Below are positions 27,786 to 35,838 of a DNA stretch of 64,000 nucleotides, one piece after another; position 1 is the stretch's first letter, and every line of letters starts with the position of its first letter. Source of the stretch: UKL13-2 sp947085425 (GTDB lineage Bacteria > Pseudomonadota > Gammaproteobacteria > Burkholderiales > Usitatibacteraceae); NCBI GenBank assembly GCA_947085425.1, contig CAMTWK010000011.1, positions 44,429 to 108,428 of the forward strand. The letters run 5' to 3'. A model generated the notes under the pieces. The model did not search any database and was not told where the DNA came from. It saw only the letters and a program-made list of their open reading frames with translations. Both the position numbers and the translations under genes were made by a program.

Positions 27786-28318
27786 TGACCGACAATCTTT
27801 CCGGCTTTCGGTCTACTGTGTTTATCGGCATTGGCTCCAATTTGGAGAATCCGATCCAGCAGGTGCAGCGGGCATTCCGCGAGCTTGACGAAATTGCCGA
27901 CGGTCGGTTACTCGCTATTTCGTCACTTTACGAATCCGCGCCGATGATTGGGGAAGGGGATGGCGGGCAATCCGGCCAGCCTGCCTATATCAATGCCGTC
28001 GCAAAAATTGAGACTACGTTGCCGCCGCAACTGCTGATGCAACGACTGTTGGATATAGAGACGCGCCATCACCGCATCAGAACGAAAAAAAACGGCCCGC
28101 GCACACTTGACCTTGATATTCTTATTTTTGATCAATTGCGCATTGATACAGCCGGATTGGCCATTCCACACCCGCGGGCGCATCAGCGCGCATTTGTTTT
28201 GCATCCGCTGCTGGAGGTTGCGCCGGACTTGTATATACCGGGCAAAGGATTTGCCCGGGAATATTTGCCCAATGTCGCCACGCAGCGCATTCGTGTCCTG
28301 CAAGATGACAAATCGTAA
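27785..28318 (+). CDS. folK: 6-hydroxymethyl-7,8-dihydropterin pyrophosphokinase
   Basis: HPPK, 177 residues, transfers pyrophosphate from ATP to hydroxymethyl-dihydropterin in folate synthesis. Seen: VFIGIGSNLENP at 12-23, the LYESAP loop, and the family signature NGPRTLDLDILIFD at 103-116 with the Mg-binding aspartates. The ATG overlaps the pcnB stop by one base. Next comes the deoxynucleoside kinase after 18 bases. Confidence 0.95.
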   Translation: MTDNLSGFRSTVFIGIGSNLENPIQQVQRAFRELDEIADGRLLAISSLYESAPMIGEGDGGQSGQPAYINAVAKIETTLPPQLLMQRLLDIETRHHRIRTKKNGPRTLDLDILIFDQLRIDTAGLAIPHPRAHQRAFVLHPLLEVAPDLYIPGKGFAREYLPNVATQRIRVLQDDKS

Positions 28319-28336
28319 CCACCCATTCAGTCCAAT

Positions 28337-28966
28337 ATGAAATATCGATACATTGTCGTCGAAGGGCCGATCGGTAGTGGTAAAACCACGGTTGCACGCT
28401 TGTTGTCCGCGCACTACCACGCGGACTTGTTGCTGGAAGATGCCGATTCCAATCCGTTCCTGGTTCAGTTTTATCGGGACATGAAACGGTATGCGCTGGC
28501 GACACAAATGTTTTTTTTGTTTCAGCGCGCCAATCAGCTGTCGGCCATGCAACAGCCCGATCTGTTTGAGCGAAAAACGGTCGCGGATTATATGTTGGCC
28601 AAAGACACCCTGTTCGCCAAATTAACTTTGGACGACAATGAGTTTTCGCTTTATTTGCAGCTCTACAATCATTTGCGTCCACAGGCGCCCGTGCCGGACC
28701 TGGTGATTTATTTGCAATCATCGGTGGCACAATTGCAGGCACGTATTCAGCGTCGCGGGCGGCCGTTGGAGCGGGGGATTTCAGAAGAATATTTATCGAG
28801 ATTGTCCGAGTCTTATACGCGCCATTTTTATGAATATTCTGATTCCCCTTTGTTGATTGTAAACGGTGATCGGTTTGACTTTGCCAACAATGCAGAACAC
28901 TTTCAAATGCTGATCAAACGGGTGGAAGAAATGCGCGGTGGCAAGGAATATTTTAATGCGGCCTGA
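28337..28966 (+). CDS. Deoxynucleoside kinase (dAdo/dGuo kinase family)
   Basis: P-loop kinase of the dNK family, 209 residues, phosphorylating a deoxynucleoside to dNMP for salvage. Seen: GPIGSGKT at 10-17, the LLLEDADSNPFL segment carrying substrate-binding acidic residues, the DYMLAKDTLFAKLTL region (DRS-like loop), and IQRRGRPLERGI (lid with arginines). Its place between folK and panC is standard in betaproteobacteria. Together with the NupC/5'-nucleotidase pair elsewhere in the window it fits deoxynucleoside recycling. The exact base specificity is not decided. Confidence 0.88.
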   Translation: MKYRYIVVEGPIGSGKTTVARLLSAHYHADLLLEDADSNPFLVQFYRDMKRYALATQMFFLFQRANQLSAMQQPDLFERKTVADYMLAKDTLFAKLTLDDNEFSLYLQLYNHLRPQAPVPDLVIYLQSSVAQLQARIQRRGRPLERGISEEYLSRLSESYTRHFYEYSDSPLLIVNGDRFDFANNAEHFQMLIKRVEEMRGGKEYFNAA

Positions 28967-29035
28967 TTGGCCACATCGCTAATTTGCCGGACTTGATTGT
29001 GTTTGATCAGGTTGGTTTCAACTGGAACGGGCATC

Positions 29036-29899
29036 ATGGAAATTATTTCAACGATCGCGGCCTTGCGTCTGCGGCTGGCGGCTGAAGGCAATATCGGCTT
29101 TGTACCGACCATGGGTAATTTGCATGCCGGCCATATCGATTTGTTTCGGCTTGCACGTGACAAAGTGGGTGCGTCTGGATGTGTGGTGGCCTCAATATTT
29201 GTCAATCGATTGCAATTTGCGCCGCACGAGGATTTTGATACTTACCCGCGCACATTCAAGGACGATTGTGACCGCTGTGAAGCGGCCGGCGTGAATATTG
29301 TTTTTGCCCCGATCGAAGGCGAGTTGTATCCGGTTCCGCAACGGTATTTGGTCGAACCATCCGATATTCAGCACGTGCTGGACGGCGCGGTCAGACCCGG
29401 ACATTTTCGCGGTGTTGCCACCGTGGTGCTGAAATTGTTCAATATTGTGCGTCCGCATCTGGCGGTGTTTGGCAAGAAAGACTACCAACAGTGCCGCGTG
29501 ATTAACGACATGGTTTTGCAACTCAATATGCCCATTGCACTCGTGTTCGCCGAGACCGTACGGGCGGGTGACGGCCTTGCCCTGTCATCGCGTAATTCCT
29601 ACCTCAGCGCTGTCGAACGTGCAGAAGCGCCGCGCCTGATCAGTGTGCTGACTTCGCTTAAAGACAAGTTGCAGGCAGGCGCAGCTGATTTTGGCGCATT
29701 GGAAGCCGCTGGTATGCAGTTGCTTGAGTCCCATGGTTGGCGGGTTGATTACCTGAGTATTCGTCGGCAACAAGATTTGTTTGCACCCCATGCAAACGAC
29801 ACAAAGCTGGTGGTTTTGGTTGCGGCCAGACTGGGTTCAACCCGGCTGATCGACAATTTGGAAGTCACGCGTGCGGTGACTGAATCGCAGGTGCGGTAA
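29036..29899 (+). CDS. panC: Pantothenate synthetase
   Basis: PanC, 287 residues, condenses pantoate and beta-alanine with ATP to pantothenate, leading to coenzyme A. Seen: PTMGNLHAGH at 24-33 (HIGH-like ATP site), FVNRLQFAPHEDFDTYPR, FGKKDYQQ and the GLALSSRNSYL loop that binds ATP. The frame begins at 28997, but ATG 29036 gives the family N-terminus. The usual neighbour panB is absent here; the gene ends at a long inverted repeat shared with the convergent ABC permease. Confidence 0.95.
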   Translation: MEIISTIAALRLRLAAEGNIGFVPTMGNLHAGHIDLFRLARDKVGASGCVVASIFVNRLQFAPHEDFDTYPRTFKDDCDRCEAAGVNIVFAPIEGELYPVPQRYLVEPSDIQHVLDGAVRPGHFRGVATVVLKLFNIVRPHLAVFGKKDYQQCRVINDMVLQLNMPIALVFAETVRAGDGLALSSRNSYLSAVERAEAPRLISVLTSLKDKLQAGAADFGALEAAGMQLLESHGWRVDYLSIRRQQDLFAPHANDTKLVVLVAARLGSTRLIDNLEVTRAVTESQVR

Positions 29900-29908
29900 A
29901 GAGTGCGC

Positions 29909-29982
29909 CATAGAGGTCGTTATCCGGCGCTCTTTACGAAGCGAATTGCCATGAAACACCGCGCCGGATAACGACTTCTATG
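29909..29982. repeat. Long inverted repeat between panC and ABC permease
   Basis: Arms 29909-29930 and 29961-29982 are complementary over 22 bases with one mismatch (centre GTCGTTATCCGGCGC), around a 30-base loop. The right arm overlaps the permease stop codon. A second, mutually exclusive hairpin (GTAAAGAG.GCGCC at 29896-29909 with 29926-29937) shares bases with it and includes the panC stop. It probably acts as a bidirectional 3'-end structure for the convergent genes; there is no strong T-tract. Confidence 0.75.
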
Positions 29983-31156
29983 CCGCCCGCAGCGAATCAA
30001 CAATTTTCATGCGCGCGGCACGCATGGCCGGCAGGAAACCACCAATAAACCCCATGACCAATGAAAAAATCACCGTCTGGATGACAATTGTTGGTGTGAG
30101 CGTGAACGAAAACGCCAGCTGTGAAAACGATTGAAAATTCAGGGTGGATACGGTAATGGCTTGCAAAAATGTTGCAAAAAATAAGCCGACGACACCGCCG
30201 ACCAAACCGAGCAGCAGTGACTCGGTTAAAAATGCCACCAGAATCGACAGACGTCGAAAACCAAGTGCACGCAGGGTGCCGATCTCTGCGGTACGCATGG
30301 CCACCGACGAATACATGGTGATGGCCGCACCGATCATCGCGCCAATTGAAAACACAATGGAAAGCAATAAGCCAAGAAAAGATATGAAGGCAGAAAGGTT
30401 GCGCGATTGATCTTCGTAAAAAAGTTGCTCACGCTTGACGTCAACAGTTAAGCGAATATCGGCGGCGATATCCTTGGCAAACGCATCAAATGCATCACTC
30501 TTGACAAGTTGAACCAGCATCGAGGAATAGTTGGTGCGCCGAAATGACTGCATCAATTGATCCACATCGCCCCAGACTTCGGAGTCAAACGCGCTTTTGC
30601 CGCCATCAAACACACCCACAACGGTCCAGTCGCGCTGCGCGAAACGAATCGATTGGCCGAGCTGTGTGCCATCGAATTCCTGGTTGATATTGCGGCCAAC
30701 GACAATTTCCGACGAGCCTTCGCGAAACATGCGGCCCTGAATAATTTTCACCTGTGGCCGCAACGCAATGCCCATTGGCGATACGCCGCGGGTAACGATA
30801 TTGGAGGCCTTGTCCTGACCGGTTTTGAACAGGGAAATCAGCACCAGCGATTCTTTTGAAGCCATTGGTTCTGCGTTTGGACCACGCGCCACCTGTGGCA
30901 TGCTTTCAATCAGTGCCGCTTGAATGCGGGTGAGACCACTTTGAATTTCCGTCTCGGCACCGCTGCGAATCACCAGCACATTGTCATATCGTCCGGTGCC
31001 GACCATGGTTTTTTTAAGCCCGGCATCAAGCATCAGCACCGCGGCAAACACAAACACCACCAGCGCCATGCCACCCGCAGTCAGCGCGGTGGTCAATTTG
31101 CGTGCCCAAAGGTTTCTGAAAATGTAGGAGAACGGAACTTTCACGGGTTTAGCCAA
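29978..31156 (-). CDS. ABC transporter permease (FtsX/MacB type), second subunit
   Basis: Membrane component, 392 residues, with the FtsX/MacB layout: one N-terminal membrane helix (about 20-45), a large periplasmic MacB_PCD-like domain (about 50-245), then three helices (about 255-285, 305-335, 350-380). Seen: RTAEIGTLRALGFRR, the conserved cytoplasmic coupling loop. It overlaps the preceding permease gene by 8 bases and is last in the HlyD-ATPase-permease-permease operon. It probably moves a lipophilic substrate or lipoprotein-linked cargo across the envelope. Confidence 0.88.
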   Translation of the reverse strand: MAKPVKVPFSYIFRNLWARKLTTALTAGGMALVVFVFAAVLMLDAGLKKTMVGTGRYDNVLVIRSGAETEIQSGLTRIQAALIESMPQVARGPNAEPMASKESLVLISLFKTGQDKASNIVTRGVSPMGIALRPQVKIIQGRMFREGSSEIVVGRNINQEFDGTQLGQSIRFAQRDWTVVGVFDGGKSAFDSEVWGDVDQLMQSFRRTNYSSMLVQLVKSDAFDAFAKDIAADIRLTVDVKREQLFYEDQSRNLSAFISFLGLLLSIVFSIGAMIGAAITMYSSVAMRTAEIGTLRALGFRRLSILVAFLTESLLLGLVGGVVGLFFATFLQAITVSTLNFQSFSQLAFSFTLTPTIVIQTVIFSLVMGFIGGFLPAMRAARMKIVDSLRAA

Positions 31157-32312
31157 TATGCCTTAGGCCATCAACAATCTTGATGCGCGCACTACGCCAG
31201 GCGGGTAATAGTCCGGCAACAAATCCCACCGTCAAGCCTGCTAAGATTTGCAATACCACCGTGTCATTGGACACCCGAAACGATGGGAACACCGCACTGC
31301 CAATTGAGCTGGCACCAAAAGCTGAAGAAATTGGTACGGTAATCAAAATACCAATGGCGGCACCGATCACGGAAATCATCAACGCCTCTCCAAATACCAG
31401 CGAGGCAATATATCGTGGTGAAAAACCCAGCACTTTGAGGGTGGCGTATTCGGCGATCCGTTCACGCGCGGTCATGGCCATGGTATTGGCGACCACCGCC
31501 AGGATAATAAAGATGACCACAAACGACACCACGCGGATGGCGACAACAATCGTTTCCGACTGGGCAACAAAGCCGAGTTGGAAAGATTTTTCCGTTTCGG
31601 TCAGGGTCTCGGCGAGCGAATTCCTGAATTCAGTATCGATGGCCTTGGAGATTTCCGCCGCGCGGGAGGGGTCGGTAATTTCAATATTAAAAACACCAAT
31701 CTGGTCGGCGCGGCGTGGAAAGCGTTTTTTTATTTCCTCGTTAACGTAATCCCAGTGAAAGAAAAACACACGGGTAACCACAGTTTCATCCTTGCCATCA
31801 AAAATGGCCCGAATCGTAAATTGCCATGTGCCCGGAAAAATGGTCCCCTTGATCGGCACCACGTCACCGACCTTCCAGCCAAAACGATCAGCCAACTTGC
31901 GTCCGACGATTGCGCCCTGGCGATCGCGCTTAAACGCCAGCATCTCTTCCGGCTTGATTTGGTACTCCGGGAAAAGATCAAAGTAATTGTTGTGGTCCAC
32001 CGCAAATTGCGGGAAAAAATTCTGTGGTTCCTTGTAAATGCCACCGAACCAATTCGAAAAGCTCACCGTTTTGACGCCGTCAATCGAGCGCATGCGTTCA
32101 CGGTAGTAGGTGGGCATCGGAAACACCAAGGAGATGGCGTTGCGGGTGATCAAGCGCGCTCCGGAGGCGGCGTTGGCGCCGGAGAAAAACGCAGTGACCA
32201 CCGTTTGCAAAAAGCCGAAGGCAAACACGGCGATCACCAAGCCGGTTAACGTTAGCGCCGTGCGCAGTTTGGCCCGAAAGACGTTTTTGAAAATGAGTTT
32301 CAAAAAATACAT
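31149..32312 (-). CDS. ABC transporter permease (FtsX/MacB type), first subunit
   Basis: Membrane component, 387 residues, same architecture as its downstream neighbour: N-terminal helix (about 15-40), periplasmic domain (about 45-260), three C-terminal helices. Seen: the coupling loop RIAEYATLKVLGFSPRY and a C-terminal PAWRSARIKIVDGL similar to the MRAARMKIVDSL of the other permease. The two are paralogues and probably form a heterodimer. It starts 5 bases after the ATPase stop. Confidence 0.88.
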   Translation of the reverse strand: MYFLKLIFKNVFRAKLRTALTLTGLVIAVFAFGFLQTVVTAFFSGANAASGARLITRNAISLVFPMPTYYRERMRSIDGVKTVSFSNWFGGIYKEPQNFFPQFAVDHNNYFDLFPEYQIKPEEMLAFKRDRQGAIVGRKLADRFGWKVGDVVPIKGTIFPGTWQFTIRAIFDGKDETVVTRVFFFHWDYVNEEIKKRFPRRADQIGVFNIEITDPSRAAEISKAIDTEFRNSLAETLTETEKSFQLGFVAQSETIVVAIRVVSFVVIFIILAVVANTMAMTARERIAEYATLKVLGFSPRYIASLVFGEALMISVIGAAIGILITVPISSAFGASSIGSAVFPSFRVSNDTVVLQILAGLTVGFVAGLLPAWRSARIKIVDGLRHIG

Positions 32313-32317
32313 AGGCC

Positions 32318-33022
32318 TTAACCCGTTGTACCGGCCGGACTAATTTCGTCAGTCAATTCGCCTTTTTCGAGGTGAACCATCCGTGTGGCCGCCTCTGCCG
32401 CATGGGCGTCATGTGTCACCATGATGATGGTTTTGCCAAGCTTGCTATTGAGGGCTTTCAACATATCGAGTACATCGGTCGCCGATTGTTTGTCCAGATC
32501 GCCGGTCGGTTCATCACACACCAAAATGGTCGGATCGGTGACCACCGCCCGCGCGATTGCCACCCGTTGTTGCTGGCCGCCCGACAGTTCATTGGGGTAA
32601 TGATCCATACGATCCGACAGGCCGACCATTTCCAAAGTCATATTGACCCGTTTACGCCGTTCGGCTTTGGAAAGATTGGTCAGCAACAACGGTAATTCAA
32701 CGTTTTCAAATGCCGTCAGCACCGGCATTAAATTGTAAAACTGGAAAATGAAGCCAATGTTGGCCGCGCGCCAATCGGCCAGATCACCTTCGGATAATTG
32801 TGAAATGTCTTCACCATCAATGCGCAACATGCCAGCCGTCGGTTTGTCGATGCCGGCAATCAAATTGAGCAGGGTGGATTTGCCGGAGCCTGATGGGCCC
32901 ATCAGCGAAATAAAATCGCCACGCGCAATATTGAGTGAGATGTCAAACAACACCGGCACATCCTGATCGCCGCGGGTGTAAGTTTTGACGAGATGTTTGA
33001 TCTCGACCAATGGGATGCTCAT
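32318..33022 (-). CDS. ABC transporter ATP-binding protein (LolD/MacB type)
   Basis: ATPase subunit, 234 residues. Seen: Walker A GPSGSGKST from 42, Q-loop FIFQFYNLMP, signature LSGGQQQR at 146-153, Walker B with DEPTGDLD at 170-177, and the H-loop MVTHDAHAA. The sequence type (o228/LolD/MacB clade) pairs with FtsX-like permeases. It lies 5 bases downstream of the HlyD-type gene and powers the two-permease complex. Confidence 0.93.
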   Translation of the reverse strand: MSIPLVEIKHLVKTYTRGDQDVPVLFDISLNIARGDFISLMGPSGSGKSTLLNLIAGIDKPTAGMLRIDGEDISQLSEGDLADWRAANIGFIFQFYNLMPVLTAFENVELPLLLTNLSKAERRKRVNMTLEMVGLSDRMDHYPNELSGGQQQRVAIARAVVTDPTILVCDEPTGDLDKQSATDVLDMLKALNSKLGKTIIMVTHDAHAAEAATRMVHLEKGELTDEISPAGTTG

Positions 33023-33027
33023 GCTGA

Positions 33028-34269
33028 TTATTTCTTCAGAATGGAGATTGGTGAACCATCCACCAATTTTTCAGATGGTTTCAGCACCACTTTTTCGCCC
33101 GGTTTCACGCCTTGGACACGCACCAGATCGCCGATTTTGTCACCAACCGTCACGGCGGTCATGCGGACAATATTTTTTTCGTCGAACACAAAGACCACAT
33201 CCTTGCCATCACGCTTAATAATTGCCGTCGGCTGCACGGCGGTCACAGATTTGCGTTCATCAGCAGTTAGCGCCCTTGATAGGAATGCCACTTTGGCACT
33301 CATGTCGGGCAGTACGCGCGGGTCTTTTTCGACAAATTCAATTTTGACCAAAACGGTTGCCTTGGCGCGATCCACCGTTGGCACAATGCGGCTGACCCGC
33401 CCCAGTAATCGTAAATCCGGAAACGCGTCGAGTTGAATTTCGACCGGCATTTTGTCTAAAATTTTGCTGAGACTGTTTTCCGACACGTCCGCCTCGACTT
33501 CGAGTGTCGACATATCAGCAATGTTGACCACCGCGCCTTTGGAGTCGGCGGCCGACGAAAACGGCGTAATGATGTCGCCGACATTTGCATTTTTAGTGAG
33601 GATCACGCCATCAAACGGCGCGCGGATGATGGTTTGTTCAACGGCCACGGCGGCCACCCTGGCGTTGGCTTCCGCGACCCCGACCTGACCATTTAATGCG
33701 GCCAAGGCTGCGGACGCTTTATCAAACCGTGCTTTGGCGGTATCAAGTTGGGCGCCGGAAATAAAGTTCTTTTTCGCCAAGTCCTCACTGCGCCGCAAAT
33801 TGGCTTCGGCGTCGCGTAATTCGGCGACCCCTTGTTGGGTGTTGGCTTTGGCGGCGCGGACATTCGCCTGTGCCTGCTCCAATAACGCCTGCACTTCTTT
33901 GCTTTCAATGCGTGCGATCACGTCGCCGGACTTCACCACCGTGCCCTCCTGTACGCCGAGAAATTCAAGCTTGCCGGTTGCCTTGGTCGAGACGGCGGCT
34001 TTTTTGAAGGCGCTAACCCTGGCGGTGGCATTCAGTGCAGTAATGGATAGGGAAGGATAGGCGGCGGAGACCACCCCGGCCTCAACGGCGACTGTGCCAC
34101 CGCCGCGCATGGCCATATAGCCGACGATCAGGAAAACCGCCACCACGGCGGCAATCCCCCAAATTTTCCTGCGGCGGCGCTTTATATTTAATCCGCCTGA
34201 AAACGCTTTTTGATCGCGATCAATGGTGAGTTTTGAAAGGTCTGTGGTTGACAAGATTGGCCTCGGCAC
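33028..34269 (-). CDS. HlyD/RND-type periplasmic adaptor
   Basis: Membrane-fusion protein, 413 residues, linking an inner-membrane ABC pump to an outer-membrane channel. Seen: basic cytoplasmic N-terminus, one membrane helix at about 36-56, a biotinyl-lipoyl-like half (VQEGTVVKSGDVIARIES, about 105-122), a coiled-coil hairpin (about 125-215, alanine-rich), the second lipoyl half (IIRAPFDGVILTKNANVGDII), and beta-barrel and membrane-proximal domains. First gene of the four-gene operon. No outer-membrane channel gene is adjacent, so TolC or a homologue elsewhere is probably used. Confidence 0.9.
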   Translation of the reverse strand: MPRPILSTTDLSKLTIDRDQKAFSGGLNIKRRRRKIWGIAAVVAVFLIVGYMAMRGGGTVAVEAGVVSAAYPSLSITALNATARVSAFKKAAVSTKATGKLEFLGVQEGTVVKSGDVIARIESKEVQALLEQAQANVRAAKANTQQGVAELRDAEANLRRSEDLAKKNFISGAQLDTAKARFDKASAALAALNGQVGVAEANARVAAVAVEQTIIRAPFDGVILTKNANVGDIITPFSSAADSKGAVVNIADMSTLEVEADVSENSLSKILDKMPVEIQLDAFPDLRLLGRVSRIVPTVDRAKATVLVKIEFVEKDPRVLPDMSAKVAFLSRALTADERKSVTAVQPTAIIKRDGKDVVFVFDEKNIVRMTAVTVGDKIGDLVRVQGVKPGEKVVLKPSEKLVDGSPISILKK

Positions 34270-34428
34270 GGGTCATGAATGATTGCCAGAAATTATAGGC
34301 GGTTCACCATCGGGACGGCACCTGCAATGCGCTGAAGCGTAGTTTTTTGCGCGCCAATGGGTGACCAATGGAGTGAATGACTGAATGGCATCATTGCGCT
34401 GGAGATTTGCTCATTTGCCGGTTTTGTT

Positions 34429-34457
34429 TTGCCGGTGGCCGGGGATTGCGCTATAAT
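34429..34457 (+). promoter_or_regulatory. Sigma-70 promoter of tRNA-Leu
   Basis: TTGCCG (34429-34434) and a perfect TATAAT (34452-34457) are 17 bases apart, with the start of transcription expected near 34464, 12 bases before the mature tRNA. The preceding stretch from the HlyD gene (34270 on) contains no gene. Confidence 0.85.
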
Positions 34458-34475
34458 TTGCGCCTACCGATTTAG

Positions 34476-34562
34476 GCCGGGATGGCGGAACTGGTAGACG
34501 CACTGGACTCAAAATCCAGCGGTGGCAACATCGTGCCGGTTCGATTCCGGCTCCCGGCACCA
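34476..34562 (+). tRNA. tRNA-Leu (anticodon CAA)
   Basis: 87 bases including encoded CCA. GCCGGGA acceptor pairs with TCCCGGC; D arm GGCGGAACTGGTAGACGC; anticodon stem TGGA/TCCA with loop CTCAAAA, anticodon CAA; a long variable arm GGTGGCAACATCGTGCC typical of class II tRNA-Leu; T arm with GGTTCGATTCC. It has its own promoter and terminator. Confidence 0.97.
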
Positions 34563-34564
34563 AA

Positions 34565-34594
34565 TTAAAAAGCCCACAATTGTGGGCTTTTTAA
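34565..34594 (+). terminator. Intrinsic terminator of tRNA-Leu
   Basis: TTAAAAAGCCCACAA is followed directly by its complement TTGTGGGCTTTTTAA, giving a 15-bp palindrome with A-run on the left and T-run on the right; it could end transcription from either side. It begins 2 bases after the tRNA. Confidence 0.88.
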
Positions 34595-34677
34595 TGGCTA
34601 CTGCATGGTTCTGCGAGCCTGCCCAAGGCTACCATTGCGCAAGTTCGCGCTCATTCCCCTGGCAATAGACACTTTTC

Positions 34678-35721
34678 ATGAAAACGTCCGACTTCGACTA
34701 CGAATTGCCCGAGGCGCTGATTGCGCAACATCCTGCGGCCGAGCGCACCGCCAGCCGGATGTTGCACCTTGATGGGCGATCCGGGCAGGTGGTCGACCGG
34801 CAATTTGTTGCGCTGCCCAATTTTGTTCGGCCGCATGACATATTTATTTTTAACGATACCAAGGTGATCAAGGCGCGCATACACGGCCATAAACAAAGCG
34901 GCGGCGCGGTCGAAGTGCTGGTTGAGCGGGTGGTGCGATCAGTCGGTGGCCACGCCAATGTGGCATTGGTACACCTGCGTGCCTCCAAGTCGCCCAAGCC
35001 GGGTGGTCGACTTTTGTTTGCGCAGGGGGTGCAGGCGACCATGACCCATCGGCAGGATGATTTGTTTGCCCTTGCCTTCGATGGTGAAAAAAGCGTTTAC
35101 GAAATTTTAGAGCAAATTGGCGAAGTGCCGTTGCCGCCATACATTACCCACAGCGCGGATGGCACAGACGAGGCCCGGTACCAGACGGTGTATGCCAGGG
35201 TCGATGGCTCGGTTGCGGCACCAACTGCTGGATTGCATTTTGATGAGGCCATGTTGGCAAGCCTTCGCGGGGCTGGTGCCGCCTTGGCCTACGTCACATT
35301 ACACGTGGGTGCGGGCACGTTTCGGCCGGTGCGTGACGACGACGTCAGCAAACATACCATGCACAGTGAGTGGTATTGTGTTGCCGATGAAACCGTGGCG
35401 GCAATCGCCACGGCAAAGGCGCGCGGGGGAAGAGTGATTGCCGTGGGGACGACCAGTTTGCGAACGCTTGAAGCGGCCTCAGCCGATGGCACATTGCGCG
35501 CCGGCAGCAATGAAACAACATTGTTTGTGACGCCTGGTTTTATATTTCAGACGGTTGATCGGCTCATCACTAATTTCCATTTGCCAAAATCAACCTTGAT
35601 GATGCTGGTGTCGGCCTTTGCCGGAACTGAAAACACCATGCGGGCGTATCGCCATGCGGTTGCCGAGCGTTACCGATTTTTCAGTTATGGCGACGCCATG
35701 TTGATCGAAAGGCAGATATAA
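34678..35721 (+). CDS. queA: S-adenosylmethionine:tRNA ribosyltransferase-isomerase
   Basis: QueA, 347 residues, transfers and isomerises the ribosyl moiety of SAM onto preQ1 in tRNA to make epoxyqueuosine. Seen: MKTSDFDYELPEALIAQHP at the start, IFIFNDTKVIKARIHG, PLPPYI, AAPTAGLHF near 181, VTLHVGAGTFRPV near 205, and TNFHLPKSTLMMLVSAFAG near 300. Length matches the family. It is a single gene here with no tgt neighbour; a long hairpin follows its stop. Confidence 0.96.
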   Translation: MKTSDFDYELPEALIAQHPAAERTASRMLHLDGRSGQVVDRQFVALPNFVRPHDIFIFNDTKVIKARIHGHKQSGGAVEVLVERVVRSVGGHANVALVHLRASKSPKPGGRLLFAQGVQATMTHRQDDLFALAFDGEKSVYEILEQIGEVPLPPYITHSADGTDEARYQTVYARVDGSVAAPTAGLHFDEAMLASLRGAGAALAYVTLHVGAGTFRPVRDDDVSKHTMHSEWYCVADETVAAIATAKARGGRVIAVGTTSLRTLEAASADGTLRAGSNETTLFVTPGFIFQTVDRLITNFHLPKSTLMMLVSAFAGTENTMRAYRHAVAERYRFFSYGDAMLIERQI

Positions 35722-35725
35722 AGGT

Positions 35726-35781
35726 CAAGCAATAGCGCGGCGTTTCGAGCTTTATTTGCCGAAATGCCGCGCTATTGCTTG
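35726..35781. repeat. Long hairpin after queA
   Basis: CAAGCAATAGCGCGGC (35726-35741) pairs perfectly with GCCGCGCTATTGCTTG (35766-35781); the stem continues inward for six more pairs (one G-T), giving 22 pairs around a 12-base loop. It begins 4 bases after the queA stop and lies between convergent genes. A weakly T-rich GTGTGTTT follows. It probably serves as a terminator or 3'-end stabiliser. Confidence 0.75.
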
Positions 35782-35800
35782 TGTGTTTAGCCCACACATT

Positions 35801-35838
35801 CCACCCACTCTCGAGTGCGTCCCTGTGAAATATGCAGG
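35801..35838 (-). mobile_element. Short inverted-repeat element, copy 3 (solo end, 38 bp)
   Basis: On the minus strand this reads CCTGCATATTTCACAGGG followed by the subterminal sequence ACGCACTCGAGAGTGGGTGGA, which matches copy 2 nearly base for base and then stops matching. Only one terminus remains; it is flanked by CTAG (35839-35842), a YTAR target like the other copies. That CTAG includes the stop codon of the HNH gene. Confidence 0.75.
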
